Positions 45,911-56,638 of a stretch of DNA of 64,000 nt are shown here, in pieces. Position 1 is the first letter of the stretch, and each line of letters opens with the position of its first letter. The position numbers and the translations under genes are program-made. Under the pieces are notes generated by a model, which worked only from the letters and a program-made list of their open reading frames with translations, was not told the origin of the DNA and did no database searches. This DNA is from Betaproteobacteria bacterium. GTDB taxonomy: Bacteria > Pseudomonadota > Gammaproteobacteria > Burkholderiales > SG8-41. The stretch lies in the NCBI GenBank assembly GCA_021732605.1, contig JAKFUS010000040.1, forward strand, positions 17,967 to 81,966, given 5' to 3'.

Positions 45911-48397
45911 CTAGTTCCTCAGCGGCTTGCCCGTTTTCAGCATCTGCTCGATCCGCGCCTGGGTCTTCTCGGTCGCGATCAGTTCCATGAAATGCTGCCG
46001 CTCAAGATCGAGGAACCACTGCTCATCGACCAGGCTGCCGCCTTCAATGTCACCGCCGCACATCACCGTCGCGACCTTGGTGCCGATCAGGTAATCGTGT
46101 TCCGAGATATGTCCGCCAGCGCGCATGTTTTCCATGAAGGCACGGATGGTTGAAATGCCGCTGCGGCCCAGCGCCGGGATCGCCTTGGCGCGCATCGGCG
46201 GCCGGTAACCGGCAGCGGCCATGGCACGAACCTCGGCCTTGGCAATCTCTAGCAATTCAAAACGGTTCATGACAATACGGTCAGTCACCCTCAAGTAGCC
46301 GATCTCGCGCGCGTGTTCCGCGCTGCGTCCGACCTCGGCCATGGCCACCGCCTTGAAATACTTTTGCAGGAACGGCGACATGTCGCCGCCTTTGGCATCT
46401 GCCGCGGCGCGCATCGCAAATTCCTTGCAGCCGCCTCCCGCCGGTAACAGGCCGACGCCGACCTCAACCAGACCGATGTAACTCTCCAGCGTCGCCACCG
46501 CGCGGTCGCAATGCATGACGAATTCGCAGCCGCCACCCAGGGCCAGGCCATCCACCGCAGCAACCGTCGGCACCATCGAATACTTCAACATTTGCGTCGT
46601 GATCTGGAACTGCTCGACCAGGTGTTCGACTTCGGCCAGCTTGCCGGCCATCAATTGATCGGCCACACCCATTTGCCGCGCCGCTTTCAGCGCCAGTGAT
46701 TCCGCTTCGCGCTTCATGCTTTTGAACAGTTTGCCCAGGGCAGACGGTGGCGCAGGTGGCGCCTTGCTGCCGCTGGATTTTTTCAGGTTGGCGCCCACCG
46801 AAAACGGCGGCTCGATCTGCCACAGCACCAGGCCGATGTAATTGTGTTCGGCCTCGGCGATGGCCTGCTGCACGCCCTGCAGCACATCGTCGCCGATGGC
46901 ATGCATGCGGCTTTTGAAACTGACAATTGCGATGTCATCGCCGGTATGCCAGCAGCGCACGCCGTCGGTTTCGAAGATGGTGGTGCCGTATTTGCGTTCT
47001 TCTCCAAGCAATTTGTCCGGGAACGGCTGGCGCTGGTAAACCGCCAGCGATGAGCGCGGCTGATAATCGTTGCTCTCCGGCGCGTAGGAGCCCTCGGGTT
47101 TGTGCACACCGGTGCGCGCCGACTCCAGCACCCACGACGGCAATGGCGTGGCGACCATGGTCTTGCCTGCCGCGATGTCCTCGGCAATCCAGCCGGCAAT
47201 CTGCCGCCAGCCGGCGGATTGCCAGATTTCAAACGGACCGGTATCCCAGCCGAAACCCCAGCGGATCGCGAAGTCGAGATCACGGGCATTGCTGGCAATC
47301 GATTCCAGGTGCAGCGCGCAGTAATGGAAGGAATCGCGGAAGATCGCCCAGATGAATTGCGCCTGCGGGTGATCCGAGGCATGCAACTGCGCAAAGCGTT
47401 CGGTGGGATTCTTGTTTTTGAGGATTTCGACGATGGCCTCGTCGGCCTTGCCGTCGGACACGCGGTAAGCGCCGGTCTTCAGGTCGATGACCTGGATGTC
47501 GCGGCCGATTTTCTGGTACACGCCCTTGCGTGTTTTCTGCCCCAGCGCGCCCTGCTCAATCAACTTCTGCAACCAGGCCGGCACGCCGTAAAACTTGTGC
47601 CACGGATCTTCGGGCAGCGTGTCGCGCATGGTGTGCACGACATGGGCGAAGGTATCGAGACCGACCACATCGGCGGTGCGGAATGTCGCGCTGCGCGGCC
47701 TGCCGATCAGCGATCCGGTCAGCGCATCGACGGTATCAAAACCGATGCCCAGGCGTTCGGCATGGTAGATGGTCGCCAGCATCGAAAACACACCGACGCG
47801 GTTGGCGATGAAGTTCGGCGTGTCCTTGGCGCGGATCACGCCCTTGCCCAGCGTGGTGACCAAAAAACGTTCAAGGTTGTCGAGGATGACGGGATCGGTG
47901 CCGGTGCAGGCGATCAGTTCGACCAGATGCATGTAACGCGGCGGGTTGAAAAAATGCACGCCGCAGAAACGGTGCCGCTGCTGTTCAGGGAAAGCACCCG
48001 CCAATTTGTTGATCGACAGGCCCGAGGTATTGCTGGCGAAGATGGTGTGTGCGCCCAGGTACGGCGCGACCTTGTGATAGAGGTCTTCCTTCCAGTCCAT
48101 ACGCTCGGATATCGCCTCAATCACAATATCGCAGTCGCGCAGCAGTTCGAGGTGCTGGCCGTAGTTCGCCGGTTCGATCAGATCGGCGCGCTCCTTGACG
48201 GCGAGCGGGCTGGGTTCGAGTTTTTTCAGGTTGGCCACGGCCTTCAGCACATTGCCATTGGGATCACCCTCCTTGGCGACCAGTTCGAACAGGATGACCG
48301 GGACGTTGGCGTTGACGAGATGCGCGGCAATCTGGGCGCCCATGACACCGGCACCCAGCACGGCCACCTTGCGCACCATCAGGGGATGAGCGGGCAT
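45911..48397 (-). CDS. Bifunctional 3-hydroxyacyl-CoA dehydrogenase/enoyl-CoA hydratase
   Basis: Carries out steps two and three of beta-oxidation in one 828-residue chain. The dehydrogenase comes first: VAVLGAGVMGAQIAAHL is the NAD-binding loop and FFNPPRYMHLVELI and DTPNFIANRVGVF follow. The hydratase comes second: KYSMVPTVAAVDGLALGGGCEF, with EVGVGLLPAGGGCKE later. This order, opposite to E. coli FadB, matches the FadN type. ATG 48397 precedes the conserved start; the frame is open to 48463 but the added residues have no family match. Forms an operon with the thiolase. Confidence 0.92.
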   Translation of the reverse strand: MPAHPLMVRKVAVLGAGVMGAQIAAHLVNANVPVILFELVAKEGDPNGNVLKAVANLKKLEPSPLAVKERADLIEPANYGQHLELLRDCDIVIEAISERMDWKEDLYHKVAPYLGAHTIFASNTSGLSINKLAGAFPEQQRHRFCGVHFFNPPRYMHLVELIACTGTDPVILDNLERFLVTTLGKGVIRAKDTPNFIANRVGVFSMLATIYHAERLGIGFDTVDALTGSLIGRPRSATFRTADVVGLDTFAHVVHTMRDTLPEDPWHKFYGVPAWLQKLIEQGALGQKTRKGVYQKIGRDIQVIDLKTGAYRVSDGKADEAIVEILKNKNPTERFAQLHASDHPQAQFIWAIFRDSFHYCALHLESIASNARDLDFAIRWGFGWDTGPFEIWQSAGWRQIAGWIAEDIAAGKTMVATPLPSWVLESARTGVHKPEGSYAPESNDYQPRSSLAVYQRQPFPDKLLGEERKYGTTIFETDGVRCWHTGDDIAIVSFKSRMHAIGDDVLQGVQQAIAEAEHNYIGLVLWQIEPPFSVGANLKKSSGSKAPPAPPSALGKLFKSMKREAESLALKAARQMGVADQLMAGKLAEVEHLVEQFQITTQMLKYSMVPTVAAVDGLALGGGCEFVMHCDRAVATLESYIGLVEVGVGLLPAGGGCKEFAMRAAADAKGGDMSPFLQKYFKAVAMAEVGRSAEHAREIGYLRVTDRIVMNRFELLEIAKAEVRAMAAAGYRPPMRAKAIPALGRSGISTIRAFMENMRAGGHISEHDYLIGTKVATVMCGGDIEGGSLVDEQWFLDLERQHFMELIATEKTQARIEQMLKTGKPLRN

Positions 48398-48553
48398 GGG
48401 ATGACACTCCTCAAAGCACTGCTGAAAACTGGGCCCGATGCACTGGTAAAACGAGCCGGTCAAAAGAACTGCTTAAACGCGCGATTTAAAGCCCTGATTG
48501 ATTCTAGCACCAGCCCGCAGCAGGCTGTGTGCGCGACAGCACTCAGACCGGCC

Positions 48554-48587
48554 AAAAAAAGAGCGGCCCTGAGGCCGCCCTTTTTTT
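48554..48587 (-). terminator. Intrinsic terminator of the fadL-like gene
   Basis: GGCGGCC and GGCCGCC pair around CTGA, framed by runs of seven A and seven T. It begins 18 bases after the stop codon of the outer-membrane transporter gene and separates it from the dehydrogenase/hydratase gene. Confidence 0.85.
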
Positions 48588-48604
48588 GCAAAACACAGTA
48601 GATC

Positions 48605-49870
48605 TCAGAATTTGTGCGAGTACTGCACCGACAGGATGTCAGCCTTGTTGGAGAAACTGCCGACCAGCCGGGTTCCGCCAATCCCGGTCGCGTTATTGAC
48701 CTGGGCATCCTTGACGAATTCGTGCGCATAACCCACTTCAATGACACCGTCCTTGTTCAGCTTGTATTGCACGCCGAATGCCAGCCAGGTGCGATCCTGA
48801 TCCGGCAAACGGGGTGTGCGATCAATATCGTTGGTCGGTGTCGGATCAAAGGCAATACCGAAGCGCAGCTTGGTGCGGTTATCGTAGATGTAGTTGGCAC
48901 CGACGCTGACGCGCAATGTATCTTTCCAGTTGAATTGATCATTGCTCAGTACGGTACCTGCAGCTCCAGCCGGTGCCGTTGTCGTCCGGACTACACGCAA
49001 TTCCTTGACGCTGCTCCAGCCGGTGTAGGTCAGGTCACCCATCACTTCCCATTTCGGGCTGACCGTGCTGAAAATGCTCCAAGAGGCGCTTTCCGGAACC
49101 TTCAGGTCGGCAGCCGCATTACCGGAAAACAGGCCGCCGCTGGGTCCGCTGAATATTGCACTGCCTTTCAGATCGTAGGAAATGGCCGAGCGATAGGTGA
49201 TCCCGATGCGGGTGCTGGGTGTCAGTTTGAATAGGGCGCCAAGGTTGAAACCGTAACCGGTATCCCCCGCCTCAAGGGTCACGTTGCCGGTGGCCGCTGA
49301 TCCCGTAAACCGCGACAGCTTGGCCTCAATCCTTTGAATGCTGACGCCGCCGCCAATGGACACATTGTCATTGATTTTGTACGCGAGGGACGGATTGATG
49401 TTGATGGTCTTGATGGCTGATTCCAGCGCCACCGTCTGGCCCAGCCAGCCCTGATCGTATTCGGTGGTCAGGCCGAAAGGCACATTGAGCGCGAGGCCAA
49501 AGTGCAGATTCGGGTTGATGCTCATGGTGAAAAATCCGTTTGGAACGAGCGCCAGGTCGCCACCATCACCGCCGTTGCCGGAGCCCAATGCGCCGGGAAT
49601 GGTCGACCCGGTATTGTTGAATTTGAAAGAAGGCGCGATCAGATGGGCGGCAAAGGTGACCTGTTTTCCCTGCGGCAGCAGCATCATTGCCGCCGGATTG
49701 GACCAGGCCACGCTGGCGTCATCGGCCACCGCTGCGCCACCGGCAAAGGCGTTGCCGGTACCACTGCCGCTCTGGGTGCCGATGCCAAAACCGCCCGCAT
49801 GGGCTGGAACAGAGAACGCAGTCAGTGCGGAGGCAACAGATAAGCCTATGATTTTATTAGAAAATTTCAT
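48605..49870 (-). CDS. FadL/OmpP1-family outer membrane fatty-acid transporter
   Basis: Outer-membrane beta-barrel that admits long-chain fatty acids or other hydrophobic compounds. From ATG 49870 it has 421 residues: a signal peptide ending in AHAGG (about residue 22), then the FadL start GFGIGTQSGSGTGNAFAGGAAVADDASVAWSNPAAM, which forms the N-terminal hatch, alternating beta strands such as LHFGLALNVPFGLTTEY, and a C-terminal phenylalanine (VQYSHKF) typical of outer-membrane proteins. The frame upstream to 49939 is rejected because it lacks a signal. Followed by a strong terminator. Confidence 0.9.
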   Translation of the reverse strand: MKFSNKIIGLSVASALTAFSVPAHAGGFGIGTQSGSGTGNAFAGGAAVADDASVAWSNPAAMMLLPQGKQVTFAAHLIAPSFKFNNTGSTIPGALGSGNGGDGGDLALVPNGFFTMSINPNLHFGLALNVPFGLTTEYDQGWLGQTVALESAIKTININPSLAYKINDNVSIGGGVSIQRIEAKLSRFTGSAATGNVTLEAGDTGYGFNLGALFKLTPSTRIGITYRSAISYDLKGSAIFSGPSGGLFSGNAAADLKVPESASWSIFSTVSPKWEVMGDLTYTGWSSVKELRVVRTTTAPAGAAGTVLSNDQFNWKDTLRVSVGANYIYDNRTKLRFGIAFDPTPTNDIDRTPRLPDQDRTWLAFGVQYKLNKDGVIEVGYAHEFVKDAQVNNATGIGGTRLVGSFSNKADILSVQYSHKF

Positions 49871-49983
49871 ATTCCTCTCCTGGGGTGAACGACTGGGGCG
49901 TTGGCATGAGTGTTGCGATGGTTCGCAATCTGAAACCATGTTACTCGGCTACGCGCTGATTTCAATGGAAAAATTCAAAGGCC

Positions 49984-50403
49984 TCATGCGGTCTGTGGCG
50001 GCAATACCACACGCGGCTTGCGATTGCCGTCCACTGCCACATAAGTCAGCACCGCTTCGGTGACCTGGACGCACTCCTCGCGCTCCGGCCGGCGCTGGGC
50101 ATACACCTGAACGTCCACGGTAATCGACGTGCGGCCCACCTTGACGACTTCCGCGTAAAAACTGACCACATCGCCGACAAACACCGGCTGCCGGAACACA
50201 AACGAATTGACTGCAACCGTGGCCACCCTGCCCTGCGCCAGGCGAATCGCGGGAATGCTGCCGGCGAGATCAACCTGCGCCATGATCCAGCCTCCGAAAA
50301 TGTCACCCGTGTAATTGGCATCCGCCGGCATCGGGACCACGCGCAGCGCCGGCTGCCTGCCCTCGGGCAAGGTGGTCACATCCCCGCGCTCGTCACTACT
50401 CAA
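49984..50403 (-). CDS. Hotdog-fold acyl-CoA thioesterase, YciA-like
   Basis: A 139-residue enzyme that hydrolyses acyl-CoA to free acid and CoA. It keeps the 4HBT core of this subfamily: MPADANYTGDIFGGWIMAQVDLAG, with the catalytic aspartate D46 region, and VATVAVNSFVFRQPVFVGDVVSFYAEV. The gene lies between the FadL-like and the acyl-CoA ligase genes on the same strand, suggesting it trims excess acyl-CoA in the same pathway. Confidence 0.88.
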   Translation of the reverse strand: MSSDERGDVTTLPEGRQPALRVVPMPADANYTGDIFGGWIMAQVDLAGSIPAIRLAQGRVATVAVNSFVFRQPVFVGDVVSFYAEVVKVGRTSITVDVQVYAQRRPEREECVQVTEAVLTYVAVDGNRKPRVVLPPQTA

Positions 50404-50482
50404 TCGTCACTCCTTCACTCCTCACTCATTACTCATTACTCATTACCAGTCACCAGTCACCAGTCACCAGTCACCAGTCACC
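50401..50482. repeat. Short-word repeat cluster (CACTCC and ACCAGTC words)
   Basis: The gap between the thioesterase and ligase genes is filled by CACTCCTCACTC and CATTACTCATTAC words, then six tandem copies of CACCAGTC. The first words match the repeats at 8845 and 25884; the second match the arms of the inverted repeat at 45803. Confidence 0.75.
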
Positions 50483-50486
50483 GACC

Positions 50487-52292
50487 TCAATGCCCTGCAT
50501 ACATGCCGTCGATTTCGGCGTTGAACTTTTCCATGACCTTGGTGCGTTTCAGTTTCATGGTCGGCGTCAGCAGCCCATTCTCCACGGTCCAGGGATCCAG
50601 CGTCACCGTCACGCGCCGCACCTGCGCATAACCCGGAAAATCGGTGATCTGGGCTGCAATGCGCTCCAGTATGGTTTTTTCGGCCTGAGGTGAACGCGGG
50701 GCGCCGGCATCAAGGCTGCAAGCTGCCGCGAGTTTCTGCCAGTGGTCGGCGTTGAGTACCGTCATCACCGTGAGGAAGGGCTTGCCCTCGCCAAGCAGCA
50801 TCACCTGCTCGAACAGCGGATCGCGCGCAATCGCCGCTTCCATGTCGCCGGGGGGTATTTTTTCGCCGTTGGACAACACGATCACATCCTTCAGACGCCC
50901 GGTGATGAACAAATGCCCCTGGTCGCCGATGTGTCCGGTGTCGCCGGAATTCAACCAGCCATCGGGCTGGATCATCGCTTTCGTCGCCTCGTCGTTGTTC
51001 CAGTAACCGAGCATGAGGTTGGGGCCCTTGATCAGCACCGCGCCCTTGTCGCCGATTTTGACCTGCACCCCGGGTATGGGCTGACCGACGCTCGACGGAA
51101 TGTTGTTGTCGGGACAATTTGCCGTGGCGATGGGACTGGTTTCGGTGAGCCCGTAACCCTGCAGGATCGGCAGGCCGAGGCCAATGAAAATTTTCGAGAT
51201 ATCGGGCGGCAGCGCCGCGCCGCCCGACAGCGCGTAACGCAGCCGCCCGCCGAGCCGCGCCAGCACTTTGGCTGCGACCAGTTTGTTCAGCACCGGCCAC
51301 AGCAGGAACGAGGGTTGCCATGCAGCGCGGCTCTGCGCATGTTCAAAGCGCGCATAACCCACACTGGCCGCAAGCAGAAACAGTTTTTTGCGCAGTGGCG
51401 AACCTTCATCAAGCTTGGCGCGGATGGTGCCCCAGATACGCTCGTAGATGCGCGGTACTGAAATCAGCATCGTCGGCCGGATGGTCTGCAGGTCCTCGCC
51501 GAGTTGCGGAATCGAGCGCGCATAAGCGGTGGTCGAACCGGCCATCACCGTCAGGTAATAACCGCAGGTGCGCTCAAAAGTATGTGAGAGCGGCAGAAAG
51601 GACATGAAGATGTCGTCGTGGCCGGTCGCCAGCACGCTCAGCGCGGACTCGGTATTTGACAGGATGTTGTTATGCGACAGCATCACCCCCTTGGGCCGGC
51701 CGGTGGTGCCGGAGGTATAAACGATGGTCGCCAGGGTATTGCCATCACGTGCCAGGTGCCGCGCCGTGCCGCCGTCTTCCGGCAACCAGTCGCCGATCCA
51801 TTTCAGGCGTGCATCACTGCCCGCCGCCGGCAACGCATTGACCGTCAGGAAACGCAGCACACTGCGCATTTCGCCTGCCACGCCCTGCAGTTCCTGCCAC
51901 TGCTCCTGACCATCGATCAGCAGCGCCTTGCAGCCGGAATTATTGATGATGTAGGCCACATTGTCAGCACGGTCCTGGGTGTACAGCGGCACCACCACCA
52001 GGCCCAAGCCAAGCGCGGCCTGGTCGAAAATCACCCATTCCGGCGAATTGCGCAGCATCACCGCCACGCGGTCGCCGGCTTGCAGGCCGTCTTTTTCCAG
52101 CGCCGCCTGCCAGCGCGCGATCTGGCGGTCGATCTGCGCCCAAGTGTAATCGCGCCAGTTGCCGTGCTGCTCGTTGTACGCCTTGTAGGCGACGTTATCC
52201 GGCGTGCGTTTGACGCGCTCGCGGAACAGGCCGTCGAGCGTGCCTGCCGCCGCCATTGGAATGACATGCGACGTATCGTTTTTTTTGTTCAT
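50487..52292 (-). CDS. Long-chain-fatty-acid-CoA ligase (AMP-forming)
   Basis: Activates fatty acids to acyl-CoA at the expense of ATP. The 601-residue protein carries the AMP-binding signature TIVYTSGTTGRPKGVMLSHNN (partial quotation: TSGTTGRPKG is the P-loop), the second motif GYGLTETSP, and the DSGDTGHIGDQGHLFITGRLKD type hinge (SGDTGHIGD, TGRLKD) with the catalytic lysine region near NGEKIPP. It belongs to the larger eukaryotic-like ligase group rather than E. coli FadD. It lies 23 bp downstream of the SDR gene and 83 bp upstream of the thioesterase gene. Confidence 0.93.
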   Translation of the reverse strand: MNKKNDTSHVIPMAAAGTLDGLFRERVKRTPDNVAYKAYNEQHGNWRDYTWAQIDRQIARWQAALEKDGLQAGDRVAVMLRNSPEWVIFDQAALGLGLVVVPLYTQDRADNVAYIINNSGCKALLIDGQEQWQELQGVAGEMRSVLRFLTVNALPAAGSDARLKWIGDWLPEDGGTARHLARDGNTLATIVYTSGTTGRPKGVMLSHNNILSNTESALSVLATGHDDIFMSFLPLSHTFERTCGYYLTVMAGSTTAYARSIPQLGEDLQTIRPTMLISVPRIYERIWGTIRAKLDEGSPLRKKLFLLAASVGYARFEHAQSRAAWQPSFLLWPVLNKLVAAKVLARLGGRLRYALSGGAALPPDISKIFIGLGLPILQGYGLTETSPIATANCPDNNIPSSVGQPIPGVQVKIGDKGAVLIKGPNLMLGYWNNDEATKAMIQPDGWLNSGDTGHIGDQGHLFITGRLKDVIVLSNGEKIPPGDMEAAIARDPLFEQVMLLGEGKPFLTVMTVLNADHWQKLAAACSLDAGAPRSPQAEKTILERIAAQITDFPGYAQVRRVTVTLDPWTVENGLLTPTMKLKRTKVMEKFNAEIDGMYAGH

Positions 52293-52315
52293 GGTGATCC
52301 TCCTGACCCGTATAA

Positions 52316-53137
<822 letters not shown>

Positions 53138-53164
53138 TGTTATTTCCCTTGTTACTTGCCTTAA

Positions 53165-53950
53165 TTACTTACCTTTGTACTGCGGTTTGCGTTTATCGGT
53201 GAAGGCGGTGACGCCCTCGACAAAATCTTCTGTTTTTGCGCAGCGCGCAAACGCCAGCGCTTCGGCATCGAGTTGTGCCGCGAGGCCGGCATGCATCGCA
53301 CGGTTAAGCAGCGCCTTGGTTTCGGCATAGGCCTGCGCGGGGCCCGCAGCCAGGCGGCGCGCGAGTTTTTCCGTGGCCGCAGCCAGCTGGTCCGCAGCAA
53401 GCACCTGATTGACCACACCGAGGCGCTGCATGGTTTCCGCATCCACCGTGTCGGCCAGCAGCATCAGTTCCATCGCTTTCTGGTATCCGGTCAATCGCGG
53501 CAAAAACCAGGTCGCCCCGCCGTCCGGGCTGGTGCCGATACGGCTGTAGGCCATTGAAAACTGCGTGCCGGCCGCCGCCAGCACCAGGTCGCAGGCGAGC
53601 ATGATGCTGAACCCCGCGCCGGCCACGGCGCCATGCACGGCCGCGATCACCGGCTGCGGCGCACGGCGCAACGCGAGGATGCCGTGATGCAGTTCCGCGG
53701 CCAGTTCCGGCACCAGCGTCGCCATCGCGGCGACATTGTCGCGGAACATCGCGACATCGCCGCCGGCGACAAACGCCGGACCGGCACCGCGCAACACAAT
53801 GACCCGCGCCTCCAGATCGGCCGCTGCACGTTCGCAGTTGGTGCGGAATGCGCGAATCATGTCCGCATCCAATGCGTTCATCACCGCCGGGCGGTTAAAG
53901 GTGATGGTGGCGACACCCTCGCTCAACGAATAGAGAATACTGTTGCTCAC
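53165..53950 (-). CDS. Enoyl-CoA hydratase/isomerase-family protein
   Basis: A 261-residue crotonase-fold protein. The oxyanion-hole segments are VLRGAGPAFVAGGDVAMF (GAGPAFVAGGD) and AVHGAVAGAGFSIMLACDLV. Of the two glutamates used by hydratases only one is likely at the usual place (MAYSRIGTSPDGGATWFLPR shows a D in one slot and no E in the other), so it may be an isomerase or act on a different acyl-CoA. Overlaps the fadE stop by four bases. Confidence 0.87.
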   Translation of the reverse strand: MSNSILYSLSEGVATITFNRPAVMNALDADMIRAFRTNCERAAADLEARVIVLRGAGPAFVAGGDVAMFRDNVAAMATLVPELAAELHHGILALRRAPQPVIAAVHGAVAGAGFSIMLACDLVLAAAGTQFSMAYSRIGTSPDGGATWFLPRLTGYQKAMELMLLADTVDAETMQRLGVVNQVLAADQLAAATEKLARRLAAGPAQAYAETKALLNRAMHAGLAAQLDAEALAFARCAKTEDFVEGVTAFTDKRKPQYKGK

Positions 53951-56457
53951 TTGCGCTCCAGCGCCTCGAACGTGACTGGCTGCGTGGTCTGGTGCAGTTC
54001 CGATTTGCCGAAGTCTTTCGGGAAATCATCAACCATGATCACGCGGCGGCGCAACTCGGCCGCGCGTTTCAGCAGGTCAGACTCGGCGAGCGTGATCACG
54101 CCCGCCTTCAAGGCTTCGGCAGCCATCTGGTCGGCATGGCCGCGATGAATGCGCCCCGCCTGCTGCGCCTGGCGCAATTTCGCCTCCACCGGTTCCGCGG
54201 CAATCACAGCCGTCAGCGCCGACTCCAGCGTGCGCACCGGATCGTTTTCATTGTCGGAAATGAACACGCCGCGCGTCAGCCGGTCGCGCGTCGGCCCCGG
54301 CGTCATCATCAAGCCAACCACGTCATGGCCCAGCGGATCGCGCGGCGGCGCGAATTCGCGGCCATAAGGCATCAGCATCGGGAAGATGAGTCCTCGTAAC
54401 ACCCACGACACGACCGGCCATGGCAGGTTTTCGAAAATCGAATAAAACGCTTCTTCGATGCGGTACAGGCAGTCGAGCAGGCCCCAGCGTACGAGGGGCA
54501 GATCCGTCTGCGGCCGGCCGTCGTCTTCGTACCGCTTCAGCACGGCTGACGCGAGATAGAGCTGGCTCAGCACATCGCCCAATCGGGCTGAAAGACGCTC
54601 CCTTCGTTTCAGTGAGCCGCCGCACAAAAACATCGCCATGTCGGCCGTCAGCGCAAAGCCGCTCGAAAGCCGCGTCAGCTGCTGGTAATAATGACGCAGC
54701 TCCGGCGCGCCGCCGGGTACTGCCGTCAGCCGCGCACCGGTCATGCCCATCCACAACACCCGCGCCACGTTCGATAGCGTGAAAGCGATGTGGCCGAAAA
54801 ATGCCAGGTCAAAATCGCGCAGCGCCTTTTGCGGGTTTTTCTCCCTGGTTGCTTCAATCTCCTTCAGCACGAAGGGATGGCCGCGGATCGCGCCCTGGCC
54901 AAAAATAATCATCGTTCGGGTGAGGATGTTCGCGCCCTCGACCGTGATCGCAATCGGCGTCTGCATATAGGCACTGGCGAGGTAATTGTTCGGCCCCATG
55001 CAAATGCCCTTGCCGCCGTGCACGTCCATCGCATCATTGATGACCTGGCGACCGCGTTCGGTGAGGTGATATTTGACGATGGCCGAGATCACCGAGGGTT
55101 TTTCACCGAGATCCACTGCACCGGCGGTCATCACCCTCGCCGCATCCATCAAATAGACGTTGCCGGCGATACGCGCCATTGCTTCTTCGACGCCTTCGAA
55201 CTTGCCGATCGACAGTTTGAACTGCTGGCGCACGCGGCCGTAGGCACCTGTGGTCAGCGCAGACAGCTTGGAAATGCCCACACCATTCGCCGGCAGTGAA
55301 ATCGAACGTCCCGCAGCGAGGCAGTTCATCAGCATTTTCCAGCCCTCGCCCACCTGCGCCACACCGCCGATCACGTACTCCATCGGGATGAATACATCCT
55401 TGCCCCAGTTCGGGCCGTTCATGAAGGTCGCGGTCATTGCGCGATGGCGGCGGCCGATATGCACACCCGGCATGTCGGTGGGCACCAGCGCCAGCGTGAT
55501 ACCGACATCATCCTGCTCATTTTTCCTCTCACCCAGCAGGTGGTCGGGATCGTAGAGTTGAAATGCCAGGCCGAGCAGCGTCGCGATCGGGCCCAGCGTG
55601 ATGTAGCGTTTTTCCCAGGTCAGGCGGATGCCCAGCACATCGGGTTTGCCCTGCCACTCGCTTTTGCACACGATGCCGAAATCCGGAATGCCTCCGGCAT
55701 CCGAGCCGGCTTCCGGACTGGTCAGCGCAAAGCAAGGCATCTCGATGCCCTTGGCCAGCCGCGGCAGGTAGTAATCCTTCTGCTCTTTGGTGCCGTAATG
55801 CAGCAGCAGTTCCGCGGGGCCCAGTGAATTGGGCACCATCACCGACACCGCCGCGGTGCCGCTGCGCGTGGTCAGCTGCATCACCACCTGCGAATGCGCC
55901 AGCGCGGAGAATCCCTTGCCGCCGTATTCCTTGGGAATGATCATGCCGAGGAAGCCGTTGTCCTTGATGAACTGCCAGACTTGCGGGGGCATGTCAGACA
56001 TTTCATAAGTGACTTCCCAGTCGCTCAACATTTCGCACAGTTCGTGCAGCGGACCTTTGATGAAGGCCTGCTCCTCCGCGGTCAGTCGCGGTTTGGGATA
56101 GGCCAGCAGTTTGTTCCAGTCGGGCCGGCCGCTGAACAGATCGCCGTCCCACCACACGGTGCCGGCTTCCAGGGCTTCCTGTTCGGTCTTCGACACCACC
56201 GGCAGGATGCGGCGGAACACTTTGAGTAATGGCGCGCCGGCCAACGCACGACGCAGCGGCGACGGAATTGCCAGCAGCGAGATCACGACCAGCAGCACCC
56301 AGGCGACGCTCAGGAGTCCTTCAGGCCACAGCTTGCACCAGGTGAGTCCGCCGAGTGCTGCGGCATACACCACCGTCCACAGCAGTGCCGGCAGGCGGTG
56401 GTAGGCAAGGAACCAGGCCACCGCGAACGCGGCGAGCAGTGTGAGCAGGACAAACAT
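53947..56457 (-). CDS. fadE: Acyl-CoA dehydrogenase, FadE type
   Basis: Introduces the first double bond of beta-oxidation and passes electrons to ETF. From ATG 56457 (GGAGG upstream) the protein has 836 residues, close to E. coli FadE (814). N-terminal membrane segments (LLTLLAAFAVAWFLAYH, LPALLWTVVYAAALGGL, LLSVAWVLLVVISLLAIP) anchor it. The dehydrogenase core has CFALTSPEAGSDAGGIPDFG and the helical part with ITVEGANILTRTMIIFGQGAIRGHP. The C-terminal DUF1974-type extension is present. First gene of the hydratase-SDR-ligase series; the frame upstream to 56529 is rejected. Confidence 0.95.
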   Translation of the reverse strand: MFVLLTLLAAFAVAWFLAYHRLPALLWTVVYAAALGGLTWCKLWPEGLLSVAWVLLVVISLLAIPSPLRRALAGAPLLKVFRRILPVVSKTEQEALEAGTVWWDGDLFSGRPDWNKLLAYPKPRLTAEEQAFIKGPLHELCEMLSDWEVTYEMSDMPPQVWQFIKDNGFLGMIIPKEYGGKGFSALAHSQVVMQLTTRSGTAAVSVMVPNSLGPAELLLHYGTKEQKDYYLPRLAKGIEMPCFALTSPEAGSDAGGIPDFGIVCKSEWQGKPDVLGIRLTWEKRYITLGPIATLLGLAFQLYDPDHLLGERKNEQDDVGITLALVPTDMPGVHIGRRHRAMTATFMNGPNWGKDVFIPMEYVIGGVAQVGEGWKMLMNCLAAGRSISLPANGVGISKLSALTTGAYGRVRQQFKLSIGKFEGVEEAMARIAGNVYLMDAARVMTAGAVDLGEKPSVISAIVKYHLTERGRQVINDAMDVHGGKGICMGPNNYLASAYMQTPIAITVEGANILTRTMIIFGQGAIRGHPFVLKEIEATREKNPQKALRDFDLAFFGHIAFTLSNVARVLWMGMTGARLTAVPGGAPELRHYYQQLTRLSSGFALTADMAMFLCGGSLKRRERLSARLGDVLSQLYLASAVLKRYEDDGRPQTDLPLVRWGLLDCLYRIEEAFYSIFENLPWPVVSWVLRGLIFPMLMPYGREFAPPRDPLGHDVVGLMMTPGPTRDRLTRGVFISDNENDPVRTLESALTAVIAAEPVEAKLRQAQQAGRIHRGHADQMAAEALKAGVITLAESDLLKRAAELRRRVIMVDDFPKDFGKSELHQTTQPVTFEALERK

Positions 56458-56638
56458 CGTGAACCCTCCGCCGGAATGACTGCCGCAGATTCTCGTCAGC
56501 AGCCTGCGCGCCGGCAGTTTTACCGGCACCTAATCTTTAAAACGAGCATACACGCCGGGCTGTCGGGCGACAACCCAGTCAAGTATCTGATTTTATTAAC
56601 TATTTTATACGGTCACGGACGATGCGGAAACGACCCGT